Below, piece by piece: positions 35,321-45,292 of a stretch of DNA of 64,000 bases (its first letter is position 1; each line of letters begins with the position of its first letter). The notes under the pieces are model-generated. The model worked only from the letters and a program-made list of their open reading frames with translations, ran no database searches and had not been told where the DNA came from. Source of the DNA: Algibacter lectus (GTDB lineage: Bacteria > Bacteroidota > Bacteroidia > Flavobacteriales > Flavobacteriaceae). The position numbers and the translations under genes were made by a program. The DNA lies in contig NZ_FOLN01000006.1 in assembly GCF_900112395.1 (NCBI RefSeq), positions 1-64,000 on the forward strand. Direction: 5' to 3'.

Positions 35321-36805
35321 TTATGATTTTTGATTCCAAAGACGGTAAGGATCATCATTAGCAACCATTTGCTCTAGTAATAAAGCTTCCATTTCGGCTA
35401 ATTTCTCAGCATATTTTGGGTTTTCGGCTAAATCCGTTTCCATTTCACCTGGTTTGTTATGCTCAGGTAAATATTCGTTTGGATTTTCTGCTAAGTTGAA
35501 AAGTTGAGTTTCTCTCACTTTACCGTCCATTACATCATACTTGATTAATTTCCAATCGCCCATTTTCACACTACGCATCCCTGGTTTTGTTCCACCAGCG
35601 TATACGCCATACATCACGTCGCGAACCGTTTCCTTTTCTCCTTTAAAAACAGGTACCATACTTTTACCTTCTACAGTTTCTGGAGCAGTAATTCCTGCTA
35701 AATCGCATAAGGTTGGCAACACATCTAAAAGATACATATTTCCTTTTACACGTTTTCCTGAAGGAATCCCAGGGCCTTTAACTATAAATGGTACTCTCCA
35801 AGTATGCTCATATAAGTTTTGTTTTCCTTGTAAACCATGACGACCTATAGCCATACCGTGATCTGAAGTATAAACAATATAAGTATTATCTAGTTCGCCC
35901 ATAGCTTCAAGCTTAGCTAAAACTTTCTCTAATTGATTATCTACATTCTCTGAACAAGCATATTCTCTACCTAATTCATTTCTAATCGTTCTTTCATCTC
36001 TATTTTTCCAAACACCACTTACACGTTCCTCATCTCTAAGTTGTGGATGTCCATGAAAAAATGGGTGTGCCGCTAAATAATTATCCTGAAGTTCTGGTTG
36101 CTTATCATTTGCAGCAGGTAATGAATTTTGATCTTTATGATTGGTTGCTCCATACTTTTCTAACAATTCCGGCGTACCATTTCGAGTATCATGTGGATGA
36201 GAAAACCCGAAATAGATAAAAAACGGATCTTCTTCTTTCGTAACTTCTCTATCTCCTAAATATTCTAGCACTTGCTTTGCATGCCAAGCACTTCCTGTTT
36301 CTTCTGTACCGCCACGTTTTGTTGCATCGTGAACCACAGTAAATTGTTTATTTGCTCCTGGATAAGAGTTTCCTTTTTTACAAGTTCTCATGGTTTTATA
36401 ACCCGCACGATTAAAAACAGCTCCAATAGTTTGGTCGTCTATCTCGTTTGGATCGGTTTGCTTTTGAAATTCTGCACTTGGTGGTAAATGCCATAACGTT
36501 CTTCCAGACATAATCATGTGGCGCGATGGCGTACAAACAGCTCCATTCATAGACCCCATGTGGCGCGCTTGCTCTACAACAACACCTTGGCTAGCTAACT
36601 TACTAATGGTTGGCGTTTCTAAAATTGAATTTGGATCGTAGGTTTGCAAATCAAACGGCGATTGATCGTCTACCAATACAAATAGAAAATTCGGTCTTTT
36701 TGGAGCTTCTGCAACTTCCGCTTTGGTTTCTGCTTTGTCTTTACAACTTGTAAACGCTAGCACTAAAATTCCGGCTAAAAGAGTGTGTTTAAAAAATTTA
36801 TGCAT
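35321..36805 (-). CDS. S1-family sulfatase (Cys type, CTPSR)
   Basis: A 494-residue lipoprotein (lipobox AFTSC, Cys21). The formylglycine precursor is Cys91 in GAVCTPSRHMIMSGR, with metal ligands in LVDDQ (N-terminal) and TSDHGMAIGRHGLQGK (later). It belongs to the alkaline-phosphatase-like sulfatase fold (CAZy-linked SulfAtlas S1). The subfamily cannot be set by eye. It is anchored in the periplasm or outer membrane and removes sulfate esters from the glycan. A formylglycine-generating enzyme is needed and is not encoded in the window. Confidence 0.85.
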   Translation of the reverse strand: MHKFFKHTLLAGILVLAFTSCKDKAETKAEVAEAPKRPNFLFVLVDDQSPFDLQTYDPNSILETPTISKLASQGVVVEQARHMGSMNGAVCTPSRHMIMSGRTLWHLPPSAEFQKQTDPNEIDDQTIGAVFNRAGYKTMRTCKKGNSYPGANKQFTVVHDATKRGGTEETGSAWHAKQVLEYLGDREVTKEEDPFFIYFGFSHPHDTRNGTPELLEKYGATNHKDQNSLPAANDKQPELQDNYLAAHPFFHGHPQLRDEERVSGVWKNRDERTIRNELGREYACSENVDNQLEKVLAKLEAMGELDNTYIVYTSDHGMAIGRHGLQGKQNLYEHTWRVPFIVKGPGIPSGKRVKGNMYLLDVLPTLCDLAGITAPETVEGKSMVPVFKGEKETVRDVMYGVYAGGTKPGMRSVKMGDWKLIKYDVMDGKVRETQLFNLAENPNEYLPEHNKPGEMETDLAENPKYAEKLAEMEALLLEQMVANDDPYRLWNQKS

Positions 36806-36927
36806 ATTGATTATTGTTTGGTTTTTTAATTTTTGATATTTCTATTTAAATGATTATTCAGATATATTTTCTTTGTTTTTCAACTTAATGAAAATGCGGT
36901 TTATTTAGCTATTAATGTAAATATTTA

Positions 36928-37731
36928 TTACAAAACCTCATCAATAATTCGAGCCACTTCTTCTCCTTGCTTATTAAACCCTAAAGCTTTATAATGCACA
37001 TTTCCGGGTGCTTGCTCCCAAGCTTCGCGATGTGGTTGGGTAAAAGTGTACAAATCGTTAATTATAATATCCGGATGATTTGCTAAAACTTCTAAAGCTC
37101 CTTTATTGTATTTAATACTATCGCCTTTAAAGCGACCTTTTGCATTTTCGGGAACCGGTGTTGTGGTTGCAAAAATTAATTTTGCCTTCGGAAATTTCGT
37201 TTTTAGATATTGACAAATACCCTCTAAATTTTCTTTATATGTTTCAATAGACGACACTTGCTTACCATCTTTCTTATTTAGGTTTTTTCCTTTTAGGTAT
37301 TTTAAATCGTGTAAACCCACATTGAAATGAATAACATCCCAATCAAATTTCCAGCCTTGCTCCAATCCTGGTTGAAACATACTTTGCTCCAATTTATCCA
37401 TATTCGGGATAAACTGATCACTAGATCCTCCATTTTTAAACAAGCGATAAACATTAGCCTTTTCCCTTAAAAGCTTCATCACGGTTGATGAATACGCAAT
37501 TGAAATAGAGTCGCCATAAATAAACACATTTGGCACTCTTTTTCTAGGATGAACATACACAAATGCATCCGTTTTATAGGCTTTACCTATTTTTCCACAC
37601 AAGGCATCCCAAGTGAGTTTACAAATGGCTTCGTTTGTTTTTTTATAAGTATTTTTAGCAAAGGCCATTGGAGCTAAACCGATACCTAAAGCACCAAAAC
37701 CTAAAATTTTTATAAACTTTTTACGCTGCAT
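36928..37731 (-). CDS. SGNH/GDSL-type carbohydrate esterase
   Basis: A 267-residue protein with signal peptide (KILGFGALGIGLAPMAFA). It has block I NVFIYGDSIS (nucleophile Ser75), a block III-like HFNVGLHDLKY, and block V GNVHYKALGF with the catalytic His. It is an SGNH hydrolase of the carbohydrate esterase kind and probably removes acetyl groups. It lies 18 bp after the GH120 xylosidase, which suggests that the xylose residues or their neighbours are acetylated. Confidence 0.75.
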   Translation of the reverse strand: MQRKKFIKILGFGALGIGLAPMAFAKNTYKKTNEAICKLTWDALCGKIGKAYKTDAFVYVHPRKRVPNVFIYGDSISIAYSSTVMKLLREKANVYRLFKNGGSSDQFIPNMDKLEQSMFQPGLEQGWKFDWDVIHFNVGLHDLKYLKGKNLNKKDGKQVSSIETYKENLEGICQYLKTKFPKAKLIFATTTPVPENAKGRFKGDSIKYNKGALEVLANHPDIIINDLYTFTQPHREAWEQAPGNVHYKALGFNKQGEEVARIIDEVL

Positions 37732-37749
37732 ATTTTTAATGTTTCAAAC

Positions 37750-39708
37750 TTAATTACTCCAAACTTTAATTCTATTTTCTCCTATTTTTAAATTCTGAAA
37801 TGGGCCAACCAATGGTTGTTCCGTGGTTCGTTCGTTTCCAAAATAATCTTCATTAATGGTGAGTGCAGAGCCATCAGGATTTTCATAAGGTGTTTCCGAC
37901 TGAAAAGCAGCACCTAAAATAGTGGTATTTACAAACTGTGTTTTAACTTGTCTAAAACTCGCGTCTGCAGTAATATTTAAGTAATAACCATCATCCGCTT
38001 TAGTTAAACGAATAGCTGGATTTAAAGTTTTATTTTCAACAAAATTAGTTTCTATATTCGATGGTTTAGCTTTATTTAAATACAAATTAGCATCTATAAA
38101 AACGGGGAACTTCTGCGCATTATAGTTGTTTAAACTACCAGGTGATTTCCATTGGTATGAAGCTGAAGGAAAATCGTTGTAAGCATCCAACCCATAATAT
38201 TGACTCTTCTCTAACGACTCGTTATTGGCCGCAAAAATGTTATTATAAAAACGATCGTCACCAAGTATAACCGTCATCATCCCCAAAACTTCCGTAGAAT
38301 GTGGAAAATGATAATGGGTAAACCTATTTGTTGCCGTTCTCATGTGTATATTTCCTGCAATTAAATTATTGACAAATGCTGTGCCTTGAGACGCATTAAG
38401 AATCCCTCTTTCGGAAAGTAAAATATTGTTATCAATTATCATAGGTCCATGATTCACTTCTACAAACAAATCTTGATCTTCATTATTAACTAAAAGATTA
38501 CCCGATACCCGAGCACCTTGCGCTTGCCAATCTAACCAAATACCTCTGTGATTATCGTGTATAAAATTATTTTTTATAAGAACATCTATAGCTGCATGCA
38601 GTTTAATTCCGGCAATTTCCCAACCATCAAACTGTTTTTTTACATTTATATTATAAATATGATTGTTAGATATTTCACTAAAAACGCAACCAAGATGACC
38701 GATAATTCCGCCTTGTTCACAATCTTTTATGGTATTGTTTCTTATAACATGAGAACCAATTATTTCCTTAGACCATCCCATTTGTAAAGCTTTAAAAACA
38801 ACTTCGCGCTCGCGTTGTGTACCATGCTTCTTTTTATCGCGACGCCATGCGTTTTGACCAGAACCACGCTCTTTCCCTATCACTATTCCGGCACATTTAG
38901 AGTCGGTGATGAGGTTGTTTTCAATAACCCAACCTTTGCTCCAGTTTGGGCCTATTAAACCTTGTTGTTCTGCTGTTGGTGGTGCCCATTGCGTTGCAGC
39001 GTGCGCCATTTTAAATCCACGAACGGTGATATAATTAATTCCTGTTTTCTTCGGAAAAAAGACAGTAGGTCTCACATTGATTTCTACTAACTCTTTATTA
39101 GGGTTTTTATCTTGAAAATTGGCGTATATCGTTGTCGTTTCATTATTTGTTTCACAATACCATTTGTATTTAGAACCTTCAACATCTATTGCTCTTTTCA
39201 AAGGATTTAAAGATGCTACTTTAGTTAAACTATCAATTTCATATAAGGCTTTTCCATTTACGTAAACCTCGCCTAAATGATGATCTCTGCCGTAAGTTTT
39301 TGTTAACCAGTCGCCATAAAGAATTTCTTGATACGGATTAAAATCTCCGAAGAAACTATTATCTATCACGACTTTCCAAACAGAGCCTTTATACTTTTTC
39401 CAAGTACTGATAACTTCGGAACCTTTAATCCAAACATCTTCGTTCTCAGCTGCCTGATAAACAATTCGATTTCTATCATTTCTTCCTCCATAAAAAGGAT
39501 CTATGCGTTCTCGATAAACACCGTTATGAACGATAATAACATCGCCTGGTTGTGCTAATTTGGCTGCTTTGGAAATGGTTTTAAACGGAGCGCTTTGGCT
39601 TCCTTCATTAAAATCGTTTCCTTTTTTTGATACGTGAAAATCTTTTGCTTGAACGATAAAAGAACAAACAAAAAGTAAGATTGTGAAAACGTTGACTTTT
39701 GCTCTCAT
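37750..39708 (-). CDS. GH120 beta-xylosidase
   Basis: A 652-residue right-handed beta-helix enzyme with signal peptide (VFTILLFVCSFIVQA). It matches the GH120 fold throughout: IVHNGVYRERIDPFYGG, NSFFGDFNPYQEILYGDWL, AHAATQWAPPTAEQQGLIG, and EIAGIKLHAAIDVLIK. The catalytic nucleophile appears as Asp393 in GIWLDWQAQG and the acid/base as Glu417 in LFVEVNHGP, corresponding to Asp382 and Glu405 of Thermoanaerobacterium XylC as I recall them. It hydrolyses beta-xylosyl residues. This is the clearest sign that xylose is part of the polymer. It is in the sulfatase transcript, next to the SGNH esterase. Confidence 0.88.
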   Translation of the reverse strand: MRAKVNVFTILLFVCSFIVQAKDFHVSKKGNDFNEGSQSAPFKTISKAAKLAQPGDVIIVHNGVYRERIDPFYGGRNDRNRIVYQAAENEDVWIKGSEVISTWKKYKGSVWKVVIDNSFFGDFNPYQEILYGDWLTKTYGRDHHLGEVYVNGKALYEIDSLTKVASLNPLKRAIDVEGSKYKWYCETNNETTTIYANFQDKNPNKELVEINVRPTVFFPKKTGINYITVRGFKMAHAATQWAPPTAEQQGLIGPNWSKGWVIENNLITDSKCAGIVIGKERGSGQNAWRRDKKKHGTQREREVVFKALQMGWSKEIIGSHVIRNNTIKDCEQGGIIGHLGCVFSEISNNHIYNINVKKQFDGWEIAGIKLHAAIDVLIKNNFIHDNHRGIWLDWQAQGARVSGNLLVNNEDQDLFVEVNHGPMIIDNNILLSERGILNASQGTAFVNNLIAGNIHMRTATNRFTHYHFPHSTEVLGMMTVILGDDRFYNNIFAANNESLEKSQYYGLDAYNDFPSASYQWKSPGSLNNYNAQKFPVFIDANLYLNKAKPSNIETNFVENKTLNPAIRLTKADDGYYLNITADASFRQVKTQFVNTTILGAAFQSETPYENPDGSALTINEDYFGNERTTEQPLVGPFQNLKIGENRIKVWSN

Positions 39709-39807
39709 TCTATTTATTTTTTAGAATCAAATTCTATTATTATTTTATAAATAATTTTACAAGCCAACATCTCGAACTTCAAATTTAAAAATTCACTTTA
39801 TGCCTAA

Positions 39808-41397
39808 TTAATTTAAGCTCATCCAAGTTAATTGCTCCCAATTTTCTGTAACATAAGGTTGAGGTAATCCTTCTGTTGATCGACCTGTTTTTATAATATC
39901 GGTAATTTTAGCTGTTAGCCTACTAACCACTTCTGGTTCTTCAAAATAAAGATTTGTAGTTTCCCCAGGATCGTTTTCTATATCGTAAAGTTCAAACGGC
40001 GCTTCGCCTTCTTTTGGTTCTATAATCACAGGTTTTAAAGAACCACCAGAACCTCTAAGCATATTTAATTTCCATTTCCCTTCGCGAATAGCAAAATGCC
40101 CCGTAAATGAATGATGAATTACCGGTCTATCTGCTTTTTGTTTAACAGCGTCATCTTGCATCATTGGCCATAAGCTGTAACTATCTTCTCCTGCATTATC
40201 AGGTATTTTAGCTCCAACAATATCAGCAATAGTTGCTAAATAATCGGTTTGACAAACTGGATCGTTTACTTGACTTCCTGCTTTAATAGCATTTGGCCAA
40301 CGCATTAAAAACGGTACTCGGTGTCCGCCTTCATAAACATCACGTTTTCCTCCTTTAAAATTCATACAACTATAATGTCCGTAAGTATCTCTTTGATAAG
40401 CGTAATTAGATTCCGCACCATTATCCGATGAAAAAATAACCAAAGTATTTTCATCTAAACCATTCGCTTTTAAAGCATCAAGCACTTGCCCGATACGATA
40501 ATCTGTTTCTTCCATAAAATCGCCATAATTTCCGCAATTACTTTTTCCTTGAAAATCAGGATGTGTACAATGTGGTAAATGTGGACTTGTAAGTGGTAGG
40601 TATAAAAAGAAAGGTTTCCCAGATTTAGATTCATCGGCAGCATTACCGATATATTCAACGGCTTTATCTGCAAAAGTTTTAAGTACCAATTCATCATTAA
40701 ATGAAGGCGCTACCTCAACATAGCCCTTAGCTTTTTCTTCTTGAAAAGGAGGCGTCATTCTGTAAGTACGCGGCGTAACATCCAATTTCTTTTTTGTGTA
40801 AAGCGTTGGAGGATCAAGCACTCGATCGTTTTCTAAATATGTTAATATACCATAATTCATAGAAGCAGGAATTCCGAAGAAATAATCGAAACCTTTTTCT
40901 ATTGGACCATCTGTAAAAGGTTTAGACCAATCGCGACCACCCTTTTTTACATCACCTTCAAACTCCATTTGAAGATGCCATTTACCAATCATGGCTGTGC
41001 TATAACCTTGCTCACGAAGTAACGAAGCAATCGTCATTCTATCTTTTTCAATTAAACATGGGCCATCTGCACGTAAAACATTTTTCTTTAAACTTGTTCT
41101 CCAACTGTAACGCCCTGTTAACAAGCTGTATCTAGAAGGTGTACAAACCGCATCACTACTATGTCCATCGGTAAAAGTTACGCCTTCGTTAACTAACTTA
41201 TCCATATTTGGCGTTTTAAATTTCGCCTCTGGGTTAAGTGCTCCAACATCTCCATAACCTTGATCGTCGGTGTAAATAATAACAATATTAGGTTTTGTTT
41301 CTTGTGTTACTTTTACTTCCTGTCCTTTATTTTGCTGGCCGCAAGAGACTAACAAGACAAGGTTCAAACAAGCTACTAATTTTAATATTAACTTCAT
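39808..41397 (-). CDS. S1-family sulfatase (Cys type, CTPSR)
   Basis: A 529-residue lipoprotein (lipobox LVSC, Cys19). Metal ligands lie in IIYTDDQGYGD, the formylglycine Cys85 in SDAVCTPSRYSLLTGRYSWR, substrate-side residues in GKWHLQMEF, and metal ligands in FSSDNGAE. It is a full-length sulfatase of the arylsulfatase A-like type. It lies 34 bp after the preceding sulfatase gene, in the same transcript, and is followed by GH120. The position of sulfate removed cannot be told. Confidence 0.85.
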   Translation of the reverse strand: MKLILKLVACLNLVLLVSCGQQNKGQEVKVTQETKPNIVIIYTDDQGYGDVGALNPEAKFKTPNMDKLVNEGVTFTDGHSSDAVCTPSRYSLLTGRYSWRTSLKKNVLRADGPCLIEKDRMTIASLLREQGYSTAMIGKWHLQMEFEGDVKKGGRDWSKPFTDGPIEKGFDYFFGIPASMNYGILTYLENDRVLDPPTLYTKKKLDVTPRTYRMTPPFQEEKAKGYVEVAPSFNDELVLKTFADKAVEYIGNAADESKSGKPFFLYLPLTSPHLPHCTHPDFQGKSNCGNYGDFMEETDYRIGQVLDALKANGLDENTLVIFSSDNGAESNYAYQRDTYGHYSCMNFKGGKRDVYEGGHRVPFLMRWPNAIKAGSQVNDPVCQTDYLATIADIVGAKIPDNAGEDSYSLWPMMQDDAVKQKADRPVIHHSFTGHFAIREGKWKLNMLRGSGGSLKPVIIEPKEGEAPFELYDIENDPGETTNLYFEEPEVVSRLTAKITDIIKTGRSTEGLPQPYVTENWEQLTWMSLN

Positions 41398-41430
41398 TTT
41401 GATATTTTAAAATTCCGCTAAAGAGCGTTT

Positions 41431-43224
41431 CTAATTTATTTTTTCAACATATACATAATATGCAGGGTGTACACGACCTAACTCATCTATAAGTTGTGCT
41501 TCCATATCGTATTTTCCCGCTGGAATCTTCCCTGTAAAGGTTACTTCATCTTGATCTGCTTTAATGTCTAAAGTTTTAGAAATATTAGCTACATATAAGA
41601 AAGCTTCTTTAAAATCTGATTTTTCTCCAGCTGGCGATGTTTTATCATATTCTATAGCCTTTTCTTGAGCTGGAAACGTCGCGTTGATAGCTAAGTTACT
41701 TTCTCTTGGAAACCTACGTAAACTGATTTTATAATCGCCATCTTCAACAAATTCAATTTTCCACTTACCACCAGCACGAGCTCCAGTAATAGCTCCATTT
41801 TGGTGCCAAGCTCCACTAAATTTCCCCACAATCATATCGTGAGCTGAAATTCTACTCGGGTTTTCTTTTGGAGAACCCACTTTTATGTAAGCATAACGCT
41901 CGTTAACTTCTTCGTCTACAAAAGATTGCCACCAAGTTTCGTACCCCACACCTAAACGTGCTGCCACTTCTGGGTGTGCAGAAATGATGTTATTTTGCTG
42001 ACCTAAATCGTTGTTTATATTATACAGTTCTTTACCATCAACTAAACGCCAATCTTTGTCCATAACTGTATATTTTCTATACTTGATCAGATTTTGTTCT
42101 CTTTGGGTATCCATGTATAAAATTCGGTTTTCCCAAGTATCATTCTTAGCCTCTAATAAAGGCGTTAAACTTTTACCATCTAGTTTTTTAACTGGATTAA
42201 AATCTAAACCTAATAAATCTACAAACGTTGGCAATAAATCGTAATGCGCTACTAACTCATCAATATCCTTACCGCCTGTCAATTTTCCATCTGGCCATCT
42301 AATGTAAAGTGGTACACGGTGTCCACCTTCATACTGGCTACCTTTACCGCCTTTTAAGCCTGCGTTGTAAACACTTCTACCTGCTGCCGTTCCATTATCT
42401 GTAGTAAAAATTACGATGGTATTATCGGAGATACCTAAATCGTCTAATTTATCTTCTAACTTTTTGAAATTGTCGTCAATATTGGTAATCATTCCATAAA
42501 AACGCAAGGTTCTCTCATTGATATCTTTATACTTTTTACCCTGATACAAATCAAAATAATCTTTTGGAAGATTATACGGTGAATGCGGTGCATTGGTAGA
42601 AATATAACAGAAAAAAGGTTTGTCTTTATTGGTTTCAATAAAATCTAAAGCACCATTGAAAAACACATCTGAGCAATATCCTTCGTACTTTTCCATTTTG
42701 CTATTGTGCCAGTACGTATCATCGAAATAATCGTTACCCCAATAATCTGGACCTTGACCTACACCTCCGCCACCATGACGAATAACTTCATGAAAACCTC
42801 TATCTTCAGGACGGTATGGATAATTATCACCTAAATGCCATTTTCCAAACATGGCATTAGTATAGCCGTTTTGAGCAAAAATTTGTGGTAAAGTCACTTC
42901 ATCTTCAAAAAGAATAGAGCGCCCATTAATAGTATGAAACACATTAACACGATTACTATGGCGTCCCGTCATGATTGCTCCACGTGTTGGTGCACAGGTG
43001 GTTGACACGTGGTAATTTGTAAAACGAACCGCATCGGAATAAAACTTATCGATATTTGGTGTTTTAATAAACTTATTTCCTTCGCAAGCTAAATCTCCTT
43101 TTCCTTGATCGTCAGTGATTACAATTATAACATTTGGTTTTTGTTTCGATTGTGCCGAAAGCCCATCAAAACTCGAAAACATGGCAATTAAGACTAAAAA
43201 TAGTAATGAAATTCTTTTTCTCAT
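41431..43224 (-). CDS. S1-family sulfatase with extra C-terminal beta-domain (CAPTR)
   Basis: A 597-residue secreted enzyme (signal peptide ends ...GLSAQ). It has VITDDQGKGD, Cys77 in STTCAPTRGAIMTGRHSNR, GKWHLGDNYP and FTTDNGTAAG. Beyond the usual sulfatase domain (to about residue 470) it has an extra beta-sandwich of about 120 residues (GKWKIEFVEDGDYKISLRRFP ... AYYVYVEKIN). It is a clear paralogue of the next gene upstream, with the same layout and C-terminal extension. The extra domain may bind the polysaccharide. Confidence 0.85.
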   Translation of the reverse strand: MRKRISLLFLVLIAMFSSFDGLSAQSKQKPNVIIVITDDQGKGDLACEGNKFIKTPNIDKFYSDAVRFTNYHVSTTCAPTRGAIMTGRHSNRVNVFHTINGRSILFEDEVTLPQIFAQNGYTNAMFGKWHLGDNYPYRPEDRGFHEVIRHGGGGVGQGPDYWGNDYFDDTYWHNSKMEKYEGYCSDVFFNGALDFIETNKDKPFFCYISTNAPHSPYNLPKDYFDLYQGKKYKDINERTLRFYGMITNIDDNFKKLEDKLDDLGISDNTIVIFTTDNGTAAGRSVYNAGLKGGKGSQYEGGHRVPLYIRWPDGKLTGGKDIDELVAHYDLLPTFVDLLGLDFNPVKKLDGKSLTPLLEAKNDTWENRILYMDTQREQNLIKYRKYTVMDKDWRLVDGKELYNINNDLGQQNNIISAHPEVAARLGVGYETWWQSFVDEEVNERYAYIKVGSPKENPSRISAHDMIVGKFSGAWHQNGAITGARAGGKWKIEFVEDGDYKISLRRFPRESNLAINATFPAQEKAIEYDKTSPAGEKSDFKEAFLYVANISKTLDIKADQDEVTFTGKIPAGKYDMEAQLIDELGRVHPAYYVYVEKIN

Positions 43225-43278
43225 TATGGTAAAAGTTAGGTTATTAATTCCTAAAAGTAAAAATTTATAAAGTCCAAC

Positions 43279-45114
43279 TTATATTTTTTCGACGAGCGTA
43301 TAATATGCTCCCAATTCTTTTCCTGAATCTAAAGTAAACCAAGTTTGCAGTTGTGTTTCTCCAGCTTTAAGATTTACAGTGAATTCTACAAATTCTGCAT
43401 TAGGATCTACAACAACAGACTGCTCTTCATCTTGAATTTTAATTCTAGCATTTTTAATAGTTAACGCTTTACTTTTCACACTTTCTCTAACCGTTGTACC
43501 TTCTAGAGTTGGACGCACCGGAGCCAAGCCATTTAAAGGTAAACCTGTTTCTATTGGCCAACGACGTAATTTTAAGTTGTAAGTTCCACTTTCAGCAACC
43601 TTTACTAACCAGTAGCCATTATCGATATAACCTTGTCTAATATGGCGTTGATGCCATGGACTTGCTGCCGCTGTAGTGTGCCAATCATGACCGTGCAACG
43701 TTGTTGGGTTTTCATTTGGAGTGCCTACAATAATATAAGGTTGATCGGCATAACTTGGAGAAATTTCTTTCCACCAAGCATCATACTCTGCTTTAAAAGC
43801 ATCCATTTTTTCAGGAAATTGATCGGCAACATTAGTACGTTGTTCCGGATCTTTACTTAAATCGTAAAGCTCGGTACCATTAACAAGTCTCCAATCGCCT
43901 TTCATAAAAGCGGTTCTTCTCCAAGGTTCTGGCACTTCAGTACGTTGCGAATTTGTAATAATCGCACGATCTACAAATGCTTCATTATGACCATCGATTA
44001 ATGGTTTTAAACTTTTTCCGTCGAATTTTAAATCTTCTTTAACTTCTAAACCACATAAATCCACCAAAGTTGGTGCGATATCGTAATGTGCCGTAAGTTC
44101 GTTAATATCTTTTCCGGTAGTAATTCCACCATCTTTCCAGTGAATGAATAAAGGTACACGGTGTCCACCTTCATACATACTCGCTTTAATACCACGCATA
44201 CCAGCATTGAATCCTTTATCAGTAAAACCATCTAAACGATCGCCTCCTTTTTCAATTTTTGCTCCTGCTGAAGTTCCATTATCAGTAGAGAAAATCAAAA
44301 TGGTGTTATCCATTAAATCGATTTCTTTTAAATATTCTACTAGTTTCCCAAGGTTCTCATCAACATTAGAAATTAAACCGTAAAAGGCTGCATTTGGTAT
44401 GTTTTCATTATTTTCATAAGGATCAGAATATTTCTTATCAACAAAATATGGCGTATGTGCTGCGTTTGTAGATAAATAACAGAAGAATGGCTTATTATTC
44501 TTTTGATTTTCTGCCATGTAGTTTTTAGCGTTATCGAACCAAATATCAGTACAAAATCCTTCAAACTTCTTTAACTCACCGTTATGCTTGTAAGTATCAT
44601 TGAAATAATCGTTATCCCAATAATCCAAAGCTTGCTCAATACCGCCACCACTGTGTACTAAAACTTCTTCGAAGCCTTTATCTTCTGGGCGAAATGGATA
44701 ATTATCACCTAAGTGCCATTTTCCAAAAATTCCGGTTGCATAGCCATTATCTTTAAAAACCTGAGCAATAGTAGTTTCTCTATCTAAAATTAACGAACGC
44801 CCGTTTACAGTATGCCAAACACCAGCTCGGTTAGAGTGATGCCCCGTCATTAAAGCGGCTCTTGTTGGCGCACAAGTTGGAGATACGTGATATTGTGTAA
44901 AACGCGCACTTACATCGTAAAGATTATCGATGTTTGGTGTTTTAATTTCCTTGTTGCCAAGGCGTCCAATATCACCATAACCCTGATCGTCTACAACAAG
45001 TAAAATTACGTTTGGTTTCTCTTTCTTTACTTCAGTCTTTTTTTCTTCCGATTTACAAGACACCATAAATAAGGCGCATAAAATTACAGCAATAAGACCT
45101 CTACTTTTTTTCAT
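43279..45114 (-). CDS. S1-family sulfatase with extra C-terminal beta-domain (CAPTR), lipoprotein
   Basis: A 611-residue paralogue of the neighbouring sulfatase. The lipobox is FMVSC (Cys20), Cys81 lies in SPTCAPTRAALMTGHHSNR, and GKWHLGDNYPFRPEDKG and FSTDNGTSAG follow. The C-terminal beta-domain has YNLKLRRWPIETGLPLNG near its core. One copy is lipid-anchored and the other carries an ordinary signal peptide, so they may act in different places. It is the first gene of the transcript running to 33264, and its upstream region carries the 21-bp repeats. Confidence 0.85.
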   Translation of the reverse strand: MKKSRGLIAVILCALFMVSCKSEEKKTEVKKEKPNVILLVVDDQGYGDIGRLGNKEIKTPNIDNLYDVSARFTQYHVSPTCAPTRAALMTGHHSNRAGVWHTVNGRSLILDRETTIAQVFKDNGYATGIFGKWHLGDNYPFRPEDKGFEEVLVHSGGGIEQALDYWDNDYFNDTYKHNGELKKFEGFCTDIWFDNAKNYMAENQKNNKPFFCYLSTNAAHTPYFVDKKYSDPYENNENIPNAAFYGLISNVDENLGKLVEYLKEIDLMDNTILIFSTDNGTSAGAKIEKGGDRLDGFTDKGFNAGMRGIKASMYEGGHRVPLFIHWKDGGITTGKDINELTAHYDIAPTLVDLCGLEVKEDLKFDGKSLKPLIDGHNEAFVDRAIITNSQRTEVPEPWRRTAFMKGDWRLVNGTELYDLSKDPEQRTNVADQFPEKMDAFKAEYDAWWKEISPSYADQPYIIVGTPNENPTTLHGHDWHTTAAASPWHQRHIRQGYIDNGYWLVKVAESGTYNLKLRRWPIETGLPLNGLAPVRPTLEGTTVRESVKSKALTIKNARIKIQDEEQSVVVDPNAEFVEFTVNLKAGETQLQTWFTLDSGKELGAYYTLVEKI

Positions 45115-45192
45115 AAGAATTAATTTATCTGAATAGATGTTGAATGTTTCAATTAAAATATCCGCGCTTTAGAAAACGGACATTTAAGAGCA

Positions 45193-45257
45193 TAAAAATA
45201 TCATTTCCTTAGAAATATGGATATAAACTATCATTCAAATACTATAAATTATAGGCT
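45193..45257 (-). promoter_or_regulatory. Direct-repeat operator pair and -7 box, unit 5 (sulfatase transcript)
   Basis: Half-sites start at 45222 (TATAAACTATCATTC) and 45243 (TATAAATTATAGGCT), 21 bp apart. On the minus strand TATTTTTA (plus 45193-45200), one base from TAnnTTTG, follows after exactly 21 bp. The coding start is at 45114. Confidence 0.65.
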
Positions 45258-45292
45258 TATATTGAAAAAACTTCGATGTTTAGAGGGATTAA

